From NCBI GenBank assembly GCA_021798075.1, contig JAJZYO010000035.1, forward strand, positions 1-11,462: a stretch of 11,462 bases of DNA. The letters are read 5' to 3'. Position 1 is the stretch's first letter. Each line of letters opens with the position of its first letter. This DNA is from Actinomycetes bacterium. Its GTDB lineage: Bacteria; Actinomycetota; Acidimicrobiia; Acidimicrobiales; Palsa-688. Both the position numbers and the translations under genes were made by a program. Of this stretch, positions 5,641 through 11,462 are shown in pieces. The notes beneath the pieces were generated by a model. The model saw only the letters and a program-made list of their open reading frames with translations. It was not told the DNA's origin and ran no database searches.

Positions 5641-7285
5641 AGGCCACGGCCTCGGCGTCTGCTATGCGGTAGGAGTAGCCCTGCTCGGCCAAGAAACGCT
5701 GGCGCCGGGCCGCGAACTCCTGGTCGTTGGTGTCCCTCGACACGACGGCGAAAAAACGGGCTTGGCGCCCGTCTGCCTTTGGCCGAAGCACTCGGCCCAG
5801 GCGCTGGGCTTCCTCTTGGCGGCTGCCGAAGGTGCCCGAGACCTGGACAGCGACCGAAGCTTCGGGCAGGTCGACAGAGAAGTTGGCGACCTTGGAGACC
5901 ACGAGGACCGGGATCTCGCCACGGCGGAACGCACCAAAGAGCCTCTCGCGCTCGCGCGTCGGGGTCTTGCCGGTGAGGACGGGAGCGCCGAGGCGCCGGC
6001 CGATCTCGTCCAGCTGGTCGAGGTACTGGCCGATCACGAGCACCGGCTCGCCCCGCACCACCGCCTCGGCGCACAACCGCTCGACGACGGCCAGCTTGGA
6101 ACGCGCCGTCGCGCCCACCCGGTAGCGCTCTTCATTTTCAGCAAGCGCATAGGCCATCCGCTCCTCGTCGCCCAGCGTCACGCGGACCTCGGTGCACAAG
6201 GCGGGCGCGATCCAGCCCTGGGCCTCGATGTCGCGCCAGGGCGCGTCGTAGCGCTTGGGCCCGATCAAGCTGAACACGTCCCCCTCACGGCCGTCTTCAC
6301 GTACAAGGGTGGCCGTTAGGCCGAGCCGGCGCCGGCTCTGTATGTCCGCCGTCATCCTAAAGACCGGCGCCGGCAGCAAGTGCACCTCGTCGTAGACGAT
6401 GAGGCCCCAGTCCTCCGCGGAGAGGAGCTCCATGTGGGGGTAGAGGCTGCCGCGCCTGGCGGTCAGGATCTGGTAAGTGGCGACCGTGACGGGCCGGATC
6501 TCCTTTTTTTCCCCCGAGTACTCGCCCACTTCTGCCTCTGCGAGGTATGTCCGGGCGAGCAGCTCGGCGCGCCACTGGCGAGCGGCCACCGTGTTGGTGA
6601 CGAGCACCAACGCATGGGCGCCGGCGGCTGCCATGGCACCTATGCCGACCAAGGTCTTGCCGGCACCACAGGGCAGGACCACCACGCCGCTCCCGGCGGC
6701 ACCGAAGGCTTCCACCGCTTCTTTTTGGTACGTACGCAGGCTGAAGGCCTCAGGGCCGCGGACAAGCACCGGGTAGGAGGCGCCGTCCACGTAACCGGCC
6801 CTGTCCTCTGCCGGCCAGCCCACCTTCAAGAGCGCCTGCTTCAACCGGCCACGCTCCGAACCTGGCACCGACACGGTCTCGGCGTCTATGCGCGGCCCGA
6901 GCAGCGGTGCCACGGCCTTGGCCCGCACTACCTCCTCCAACACGGCACGGTCCGTGGTCCGCATGACGAGGCCATGGACGGGGTGCACCTCAAGCGAAAG
7001 GCGCCCGTAGCGGGCCATAGTCTCAGCGACGTCCACCAGGAGCGCCTGGGGCACCGGGTAGCGCGACCAGCGCAAGAGCGCGTCCACGACCCTCTCGGCG
7101 TCTTGGCCGGCCGCGCGGGCGTTCCAAAGGGCGAGCGGCGTCAGGCGGTAGGTGTGCACGTGCTCAGGGGAACGCTCGAGCTCGGTGAACGGTGCTATCT
7201 CCGCCCGGCAGCGCTCAGCTTCTGGGTGCGCCGTCTCCAACAGCAGCGTCTGGTCGGACTGCACGATGAGAGGCCCGTCGCTCAC
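5630..7285 (-). CDS. XPB/ERCC3-type superfamily 2 DNA helicase
   Basis: A 551-aa protein, the bacterial homologue of the TFIIH helicase XPB and close in length to the mycobacterial enzyme. Residues 1-175 form the XPB N-terminal/damage-recognition region. Then come Gln187 (Q-motif-like, Arg-Thr-Tyr-Gln), Walker A Pro-Cys-Gly-Ala-Gly-Lys-Thr (205-211), Asp-Glu-Val-His (299-302), Leu-Thr-Ala-Thr (323-326), the XPB-specific Arg-Glu-Asp motif (329-331), and motif VI Gln-Arg-Leu-Gly-Arg-Val-Leu-Arg-Pro (494-502). XPB-type enzymes unwind DNA 3'-to-5' with ATP and act in repair and transcription. The GTG start is favoured over the longer open frame to 7498 by an AGGGGAGG ribosome site 7 nt before it and by the end of the upstream gene at 7320. 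The gap to that gene is 34 bp, so they form an operon. All motifs are intact. An A7 run at 6504-6510 gives an AAAAAAG heptamer in the coding frame. Confidence 0.93.
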   Translation of the reverse strand: MSDGPLIVQSDQTLLLETAHPEAERCRAEIAPFTELERSPEHVHTYRLTPLALWNARAAGQDAERVVDALLRWSRYPVPQALLVDVAETMARYGRLSLEVHPVHGLVMRTTDRAVLEEVVRAKAVAPLLGPRIDAETVSVPGSERGRLKQALLKVGWPAEDRAGYVDGASYPVLVRGPEAFSLRTYQKEAVEAFGAAGSGVVVLPCGAGKTLVGIGAMAAAGAHALVLVTNTVAARQWRAELLARTYLAEAEVGEYSGEKKEIRPVTVATYQILTARRGSLYPHMELLSAEDWGLIVYDEVHLLPAPVFRMTADIQSRRRLGLTATLVREDGREGDVFSLIGPKRYDAPWRDIEAQGWIAPALCTEVRVTLGDEERMAYALAENEERYRVGATARSKLAVVERLCAEAVVRGEPVLVIGQYLDQLDEIGRRLGAPVLTGKTPTRERERLFGAFRRGEIPVLVVSKVANFSVDLPEASVAVQVSGTFGSRQEEAQRLGRVLRPKADGRQARFFAVVSRDTNDQEFAARRQRFLAEQGYSYRIADAEAVAWPA

Positions 7286-7319
7286 GCCAGGACCTCCCCT
7301 CTGGCCACCGCGAGCGCCC

Positions 7320-9746
7320 TCACCTAGGGGTGCCCCCGTCGAAGAGGGACGGGTGCCCAGGGTGGCCCCCTGCCCCCATGGCCAGGCCGGGCGCACCCTT
7401 GCCAGCCCTTGCCGGGAAGGGTGCGGCGCTTGCCAAAGGGGTCGAGCGGAGCTTCTCGACGAGGGCGTCCAGGTCTTGGTCGGAACTGGGCGCGTCATCC
7501 CTGGACATCATCACCAAGAGCCTGGCCAGGTCGGCAGGGAGCCCAGTCAGGCTTCCGAGCAAGTCGGGGTCCCCAAGGACCTCTTCCAAGAGCTCCTCGT
7601 CGGTCTCACCCGGATCTTTCAGGTCGTCCAGCAGGCCGAGCAGCTCAGAAAGCTGGTCCGGGCCATAGTCGGGAGGGCCTTCCCCGCCGCCCTCCAGCTC
7701 GGAACGTGGCGCGAGGGGCGAGCGAGCTCGCACGACCGCCGGCCGCGTCAGGACGAGCGTCCCCTCCGCGGTCTCCGACGCCGGCAGGTAACCCGCTTTT
7801 GCGAGGGCGTCACGAACCTCTTCGGAGGGCCGCTCGCTCACCATCACGGTGGGCACCAAAGAGCGGAGCCGGAGGTTGGCGAGCCTCCGGTCCCTAAGGA
7901 CCTCGCTCAAAAGAGATGGGTCCTCGCTGCGGACATAACTAGACGCCTTGCCCACACGGACCCGCCCGTAGCGCCGGCCCAGGTCGTCCACAAGGTACGA
8001 GAGTGCCTGGGGGACACCGCTCGGGGCGCGGCTCGCGAGGAACTCTTGGATGTCGGCCGCTCTTCGGCCGGCCTCGAACCCCCGCCGGAGGCTCGCCTCG
8101 CTGAAGCGCCAGACCGTAGCGTTGCCGCTCGACTCGACATCAGCCAGGAGGTCAAGCTCACTGCGCAGGGCAGGGACGGGCTCGCCCGTCGCCGTAGCGG
8201 TGAAGTCCGCCTGGAGGATGACCGTGTCGACCACGGCTGGGGCCAGCTCGGCCAAGAGCTTCTTGGCGCCTTCGGTGTCTCCGCCCGCGATAGCCCGGCC
8301 GAAGCTGCTCGAAGAACCTCTGGCGCAAAGCCCCAGCATGGCCGCCTCTTCGAAAACCCACTGGACTACCTCTTCCGAAGAAGCTTCTTCGCTCTCCCAA
8401 GTGCTTGGCCGGAGCCAGCCCACCATCGCGGCCGCGCTTTGCACGTCAACTCGACGGCCCGGGCCGGCACCGGCCAGTACGTCGACCACGAGCGCTCTTT
8501 CCACAACCGCGCTCGCGCTCAGCTCCCTCTCCTCCAACGGCGGGACAAGCTTGTCGTCCTCGTCCCTTGACCCCGCCACGCTCGGATGGCCGGGGGCCAT
8601 CAACCAGGCCGAAGCCAGCTCTGCCCACTGCTCGACAGAGGAAAGGCCTTTCCAGGTGTCGTACTCAGCGGTCGGTGCCGCTTGGGCAAGGGTCTCGTCG
8701 GCTGCCACAAGGCCGGCCATGCCTGCCAGCTCGATAAGGCGCGCCGCGACCTCCTCGTCCCGAGCGAGCAGCTTGGCTGCCCTGCGGACCTCCCTTGCCC
8801 CGACTCCGCCAGCCTGGAGAAGCTTGGCCGGCGCCGAGCCCCACGCCTCACACAGCACCCTCACGCTTTTCAGGAGGTCCAAGGCAGTGTGGGCGGCATC
8901 CCCATCGACATCGCCCTGGTCCACGGGGCTCGTGACAAGTTCGGGCGGGTAGGGGCTGAACGACGGGAAAAGGCGGCCTCCGCGAAGTGCCATGGCCACC
9001 TCGCGGGGCATGACCGCCGTGGAGTAGTCAGTACCCACCAAGAGGCCACGCTGAAGGCACCAACCGACAGGGTGCTCGTCCCTGCCCGAGGCAGCGGCGA
9101 CACCGTAACTGACGTGGTAGTTCGGCCAGATGTGAGCAGCGCTTTCGACCAGCTCGAGCACGGTGGCCGGGGCACCAGCGAGGAGCGAGGAAAGCAGCTC
9201 CCGGTCCGAAAGGGCACTGGTCAGCCGGCGGAGCAGGCCGTCCTTGTTGCCATTCGCCGGCACCCCCAACCGTCCCGCGATGCGGGCGAGCTCGCCGCTG
9301 GTCCGCTGCCCGAGCAGCTTGGCCGCCGGCGGCCCAAGGTGGCACGGCCAGTCCACGGTATGTGCCAAACCAGGGTTGACCGTGAGCTCGTCGCCGCGCC
9401 GCAGAACCATCCCGGCCGTGGCCAGTGGCTGCAGCAGTGACGAGAGGGCCTCGGGGCTGCATCCGAGCGCGCCAGCGAGGAAGGTGGCAGTGACCGGCAC
9501 CGGGAGGGCACAAAGAGCTTCTAGGACCTGCCTGGCGGCGCGGTTGGCGCCCTCGAAGTACATGGCGGCGCTCGCCGGTGAGACCATCATCGCAGCGAGG
9601 TGGGCCAAGTCCTTCGGGCCGGAGAAGGCGAGGTCGGGCCGGGCGCGAAGGAGCGAGCCAAGCTCGTCACTGGAAGCCGCCACGAGGGCTTCGAGCCAAT
9701 GGCCAGGCGCTTCAATCCTGCCGGTGGAGGAGGGGAACGGGGCCAT
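7320..9746 (-). CDS. XPB-associated protein with Helicase_C_3 domain (Rv0862c-like)
   Basis: An 808-aa, soluble, mostly helical protein. The clearest family signature lies at about 505-660. It has Val-Ile-Leu-Gln-Ala-Asp-Phe-Thr-Ala (509-517), Leu-Leu-Ala-Asp-Val-Glu-Ser (533-539), Thr-Val-Trp-Arg-Phe-Ser-Glu-Ala-Ser (544-552), and the Tyr-Leu-Val-Asp-Asp-Leu-Gly-Arg-Arg-Tyr-Gly-Arg run (584-595). This is the Helicase_C_3 / XPB-Ssl2-like domain found in actinobacterial neighbours of XPB. The N-terminal 500 residues look like winged-helix and helical repeats. Residues 675-730 are an acidic linker, and the end is Gly/Pro-rich with His-Pro-Ser-Leu-Phe at 798-802. There is no Walker motif, so it is not itself an ATPase. 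A perfect AGGAGG lies four bases before the ATG. It is the first gene of the operon with the helicase 34 bp downstream, so a partner or regulator of XPB is likely, but its biochemical role is not established. Confidence 0.88.
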   Translation of the reverse strand: MAPFPSSTGRIEAPGHWLEALVAASSDELGSLLRARPDLAFSGPKDLAHLAAMMVSPASAAMYFEGANRAARQVLEALCALPVPVTATFLAGALGCSPEALSSLLQPLATAGMVLRRGDELTVNPGLAHTVDWPCHLGPPAAKLLGQRTSGELARIAGRLGVPANGNKDGLLRRLTSALSDRELLSSLLAGAPATVLELVESAAHIWPNYHVSYGVAAASGRDEHPVGWCLQRGLLVGTDYSTAVMPREVAMALRGGRLFPSFSPYPPELVTSPVDQGDVDGDAAHTALDLLKSVRVLCEAWGSAPAKLLQAGGVGAREVRRAAKLLARDEEVAARLIELAGMAGLVAADETLAQAAPTAEYDTWKGLSSVEQWAELASAWLMAPGHPSVAGSRDEDDKLVPPLEERELSASAVVERALVVDVLAGAGPGRRVDVQSAAAMVGWLRPSTWESEEASSEEVVQWVFEEAAMLGLCARGSSSSFGRAIAGGDTEGAKKLLAELAPAVVDTVILQADFTATATGEPVPALRSELDLLADVESSGNATVWRFSEASLRRGFEAGRRAADIQEFLASRAPSGVPQALSYLVDDLGRRYGRVRVGKASSYVRSEDPSLLSEVLRDRRLANLRLRSLVPTVMVSERPSEEVRDALAKAGYLPASETAEGTLVLTRPAVVRARSPLAPRSELEGGGEGPPDYGPDQLSELLGLLDDLKDPGETDEELLEEVLGDPDLLGSLTGLPADLARLLVMMSRDDAPSSDQDLDALVEKLRSTPLASAAPFPARAGKGAPGLAMGAGGHPGHPSLFDGGTPR

Positions 9747-9749
9747 CAG

Positions 9750-9756
9750 ACCTCCT
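9750..9756 (-). promoter_or_regulatory. Strong ribosome binding site of the helicase operon
   Basis: On the minus strand AGGAGGT lies immediately upstream of the ATG at 9746 and is a near-perfect Shine-Dalgarno sequence. It contrasts with the three toxin-antitoxin operons, which have none. The rest of the 146-bp gap up to 9892 between the divergent genes shows no promoter pair that I can defend; TAGAGT (minus, 9786-9791) is the best -10 candidate. Confidence 0.7.
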
Positions 9757-9892
9757 GTAGGTCGGACGTGGGGGGCGTTCTGGGAACTCTAAGCGACCGT
9801 AGCATCGCCTGAGCGCCAAGTCGCGGATGCACCTCAGAAGGTCGCCAGCGAGCACCCGCGACCGGCGGCCAGCCGCGTGCTGTCAAAAATGC

Positions 9893-10298
9893 ATGGTTAG
9901 TGAAGGGCTTCAGGCAGGGGTGAAGGAGCTGCGCCAGCTCGGGCGCTCCCCCAAAGAGATAGCGCGTAGCCTTGGTCTCGCTCCCTCTTTGATCGTGCCC
10001 ATCGTGCAAGCACTTGTTCGGGGAGCGGTCGTTTACGCCCGAGGCCTCGGTTTCGAGCCCCACCGAGACTTCCGCCGAGCCGCCAGGCTCCTCGACCCCT
10101 ATAGGAGAGCCTTGTGCCATCACGTTCGGCCACGACGGCGAGCCCAATTACGTCCAGGGGCCTTACGACGATGCCAGTCTTGTGCTTGAGACGCTAGGGC
10201 GTTCCGTTGGTGCCGGCAACTTCCACTTCACCGTCAGTGCCGCCGATATCGCCGGCGAGCCAGGCTACGAAGACATGGACATGCTTATCGAAGCCTGA
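9893..10298 (+). pseudogene. Small HTH protein gene split by an apparent +1 frameshift
   Basis: From ATG 9893 the first frame gives a helix-turn-helix segment of about 43 residues, with Leu-Arg-Gln-Leu-Gly-Arg-Ser-Pro-Lys-Glu-Ile-Ala-Arg-Ser-Leu-Gly-Leu. That frame then turns into Arg-rich, non-protein-like sequence until 10189. A frame one base later, open from 9993 to the stop at 10298, encodes a Ser/Pro/Glu linker and a folded-looking tail: Ile-Thr-Phe-Gly-His-Asp-Gly-Glu-Pro-Asn-Tyr-Val-Gln-Gly-Pro-Tyr-Asp-Asp, then Gly-Asn-Phe-His-Phe-Thr-Val. Skipping one G in the GGGG at 10020-10023 joins them into one protein of about 134 aa. This suggests a recent frameshift mutation, a sequencing error or, less likely, recoding. 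If only the second part is made, it could start at TTG 10014. The HTH suggests DNA binding; I do not recognise a named family. It is divergent from the helicase operon. Confidence 0.5.
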
Positions 10299-10373
10299 CC
10301 ACGAGCCGCCCGCTGAGCTGCTGGGTGCCACTGGGCCAGGTCACTCAGGTACTTGCCAGAGCACCTCACGCTG

Positions 10374-10379
10374 TATACT
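10374..10379 (+). promoter_or_regulatory. -10 box of third vapBC, near-leaderless
   Basis: TATACT (10374-10379) is a near-consensus -10 hexamer 8 nt before the ATG at 10388. TTGCCA at 10353-10358 is a possible -35 box, although the 15-bp spacing is short. No Shine-Dalgarno sequence precedes the ATG, so the mRNA is probably leaderless or starts within a base or two of the start codon. Confidence 0.5.
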
Positions 10380-10387
10380 GATGCTGC

Positions 10388-10606
10388 ATGACAGCAACTC
10401 GGACACAGGTGTACCTGACCGAGCGGCAACGAGAGCGCATCGATCGGGCGGCCCAGGCGAGAGGTGTCACGATGGCCCAGATCATCCGTTCAGCCCTGGA
10501 CGAGTACCTCGACGAGGACTACGACCCATCTTCGGCCCTGGCAGTTACCTTCGGTGCCGATCCGGCCATTGCGCCACCATCCCGTGACGAGTGGAGCCGT
10601 GGCTGA
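10388..10606 (+). CDS. vapB: VapB-family ribbon-helix-helix (CopG-like) antitoxin, third module
   Basis: A protein of 72 aa. A strand (Thr-Gln-Val-Tyr-Leu-Thr) is followed by a helix with Gln-Arg-Glu-Arg-Ile-Asp-Arg-Ala-Ala, a Gly-Val-Thr-Met-Ala-Gln-Ile-Ile turn and a second helix (Arg-Ser-Ala-Leu-Asp-Glu-Tyr-Leu). This is a textbook ribbon-helix-helix of the CopG/MetJ type that binds operator DNA as a dimer. The acidic and Pro-rich C-terminus (residues 42-72) is the likely toxin-binding arm. The ATG fits the near-consensus promoter. Its stop lies 8 bp inside the toxin gene. A short inverted repeat, TGCTG and CAGCA with a 5-base spacer (10382-10396), spans the start codon and may be part of an operator. 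Confidence 0.85.
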   Translation: MTATRTQVYLTERQRERIDRAAQARGVTMAQIIRSALDEYLDEDYDPSSALAVTFGADPAIAPPSRDEWSRG

Positions 10607-10946
10607 CGTTTTGGTCGACACCGACATCTTTGTTGACCACCTTCGGGGTGTAGTGGAGCTTAGGGCTGGACGCCACCGCCTCCACTACTCAGTCATCACG
10701 CGAGCTGAGCTTTTCGCCGGCAGTGCAGCCACCGACGTGATAGCTCAGCTCCTCGGCCCGCTCCGGGAGGTTGAGGTTGACCGCAGCATCGCGGAACGGG
10801 CGGGGAGAGTGCGTCGCGAGACGGGGATCCGCCTTCCTGACGCGCTGATTGCAGCCACCGCGCTTCAGCGCAAGCTCCAGTTGGCGACGCGCAACGCCCG
10901 CGACTTCAACCGGGTCCGAGGGCTACGGACGCGCACCATCAGCTAA
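10599..10946 (+). CDS. vapC: VapC-family PIN-domain RNase toxin, third module
   Basis: A protein of 115 aa, shorter than the other two toxins here. It starts Met-Ala-Asp-Val-Leu-Val-Asp-Thr-Asp-Ile, with catalytic Asp7 (Asp9 close by). Glu37 sits in Thr-Arg-Ala-Glu-Leu-Phe-Ala-Gly, Asp81 in Leu-Pro-Asp-Ala-Leu-Ile-Ala-Ala-Thr, and Thr-Arg-Asn-Ala-Arg-Asp-Phe at 97-103 holds the fourth acidic residue, Asp102. This is the classic VapC pattern, closer to widespread chromosomal VapCs than the first module. The GTG start overlaps the antitoxin stop by 8 bp. The nuclease should be active on RNA with Mg or Mn; the substrate is unknown. Confidence 0.9.
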   Translation: MADVLVDTDIFVDHLRGVVELRAGRHRLHYSVITRAELFAGSAATDVIAQLLGPLREVEVDRSIAERAGRVRRETGIRLPDALIAATALQRKLQLATRNARDFNRVRGLRTRTIS

Positions 10947-11171
10947 CACGTGCCTTCGCAAGCCGGCAAAGGGACCACGCTTCTCTCCCCGGCCGGCCGC
11001 GGCTAACCTGTCCTTTGGGCTCCGCGAACGCCACCGGTCTGTAAGAGTGTGCCCGCGGGCCTGTCGCGCGTACAGGAGCATCGGCCAGACGACCTACGTG
11101 AGCAGGACAGAGAACCGTCGGAGGTCACTGGGACGAGCTATGGCCGTCACCCCGGCGGTAGGACGGCCGAA
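10947..11171. other. 225-bp intergenic region with no gene seen
   Basis: No convincing coding sequence, tRNA or terminator is visible here. It contains two short GC palindromes, GGCCGGCC (10989-10996) and GCCCGCGGGC (11051-11060). The promoter of the downstream glycosyltransferase must lie here or within the third vapBC operon, but I cannot point to one. Confidence 0.4.
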
Positions 11172-11462
11172 GTGAGCTCGCTCCCCCTATGGGCCTATCC
11201 GGGGGTGTTCATCGCTTCGTTGCTCCTAAGCGCACTGCTGGTGCCCGTGGCGATGTCGGTCGCGGTGCGTTTCGGCTTCCTCGACCACCCTGGCCCCGCC
11301 AAGAGCCACACCGAAGCGGTCCCTTACCTGGGCGGTGCTGCCATCGTCGTGGCCTTCGCGGCCGTGGTCCTGGTCGGGGTCTTGGTCGACCCTCCCCCGA
11401 GCGAGTCCGTCCAATTGAGCGCCTTCCTCGGCCTCGGAGTGGTGCTGGCCGTGGTGGGGGTC
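11172..11462 (+). CDS. WecA/TagO/MraY-family undecaprenyl-phosphate sugar-1-phosphate transferase, N-terminal part (runs off right edge)
   Basis: The first 97 codons from a GTG at 11172 are visible and open to the edge. A membrane helix (about 11-32) is followed by Phe-Gly-Phe-Leu-Asp-His-Pro-Gly-Pro-Ala-Lys-Ser-His-Thr-Glu-Ala-Val-Pro-Tyr-Leu with Gly-Gly next. This is the conserved cytoplasmic motif after helix 1 in polyprenyl-phosphate sugar transferases, where most members have Asp-x-Pro-x-x-Arg-Lys-x-His and Pro-x-x-Gly-Gly. Second and third helices follow. Such enzymes move a sugar-1-phosphate from a UDP-sugar to undecaprenyl phosphate, the first membrane step of glycan synthesis. AGGACGG lies several bases before the GTG as a weak ribosome site. 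The family call is good; whether it is WecA-, TagO- or Rv1302-like needs the missing C-terminus. It may supply lipid-linked sugars for the ligase 6.3 kb upstream. Confidence 0.85.
   Translation, partial: MSSLPLWAYPGVFIASLLLSALLVPVAMSVAVRFGFLDHPGPAKSHTEAVPYLGGAAIVVAFAAVVLVGVLVDPPPSESVQLSAFLGLGVVLAVVGV

Noticed and set aside
7286..7498. Upstream extension of the helicase frame by 71 codons
   Set aside because: It overlaps the end of the upstream gene, is low-complexity, and the GTG at 7285 has a strong ribosome site and starts at the usual XPB N-terminus.
6380..8952. Long plus-strand frames at 6380-7327, 7152-8570 and 8050-8952
   Set aside because: They are antisense to the helicase and its partner, both with clear motifs and ribosome sites. 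Their translations show no recognisable domain.
9746..10147. 133-codon minus frame that would extend upstream of the helicase partner
   Set aside because: It opposes the HTH-like coding signal and has no domain. Its stop abuts the AGGAGG of the real operon start.
11051..11060. GCCCGCGGGC palindrome as an operator or terminator
   Set aside because: A 10-bp GC palindrome is expected by chance in DNA this GC-rich, and nothing about its position ties it to a promoter or gene end.
1..11462. Defence island, prophage or CRISPR interpretation
   Set aside because: The helicase is a conserved XPB with its usual actinobacterial partner, not a defence helicase. There are no regularly spaced repeats, integrase, transposase or effector genes besides the VapBC modules.

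Overview
The window is GC-rich DNA with frequent GTG starts, dense coding on both strands and a few AT-rich promoter spots. An XPB/ERCC3-type helicase lies next to a large XPB-associated (Helicase_C_3) protein, the arrangement known from mycobacterial Rv0862c-Rv0861c. Together with the O-antigen-ligase and actinobacterial-style secreted genes, this points to an actinomycetote. A deep-branching class such as Acidimicrobiia is possible, but that is inference. No rRNA, tRNA, CRISPR array, insertion sequence or phage gene is visible. || Layout, left to right. (1) 1-1152, minus: the N-terminal part of a secreted, Ser/Thr/Val/Gly-rich beta-repeat protein that starts at a GTG and runs off the left edge. 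(2) 1424-2163, plus: a VapBC toxin-antitoxin pair. (3) 2296-4890, plus: a large membrane O-antigen ligase/Wzy-like polymerase with a disordered basic N-terminus and a helical (TPR-like) C-terminal domain. (4) 4977-5593, plus: a second VapBC pair. (5) 9746-5630, minus: a two-gene operon with an 808-aa XPB-associated protein upstream of a 551-aa XPB helicase. (6) 9893-10298, plus: a small HTH protein gene that appears broken by a +1 frameshift. (7) 10388-10946, plus: a third VapBC pair. (8) 11172 to the right edge, plus: the start of a WecA/TagO/MraY-family phosphoglycosyltransferase. || How the parts relate. The ligase, the WecA-like enzyme and the secreted repeat protein suggest a cell-surface/glycan neighbourhood. 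The helicase pair is a DNA-repair housekeeping unit. The three VapBC modules sit in gaps between these units, all on the plus strand. Each has its toxin start overlapping the antitoxin stop (by 4, 10 and 8 bp), and each has a -10-like hexamer only 6-8 nt before the antitoxin start, so leaderless mRNAs are likely. I see no strong evidence of a wholly new multi-gene system. The best leads are the unlabelled secreted protein, the palindromic operator over the first vapB start, the frameshifted HTH gene, an AAAAAAG slippery heptamer inside the helicase gene, and a clamp-motif-like C-terminus on the helicase partner.
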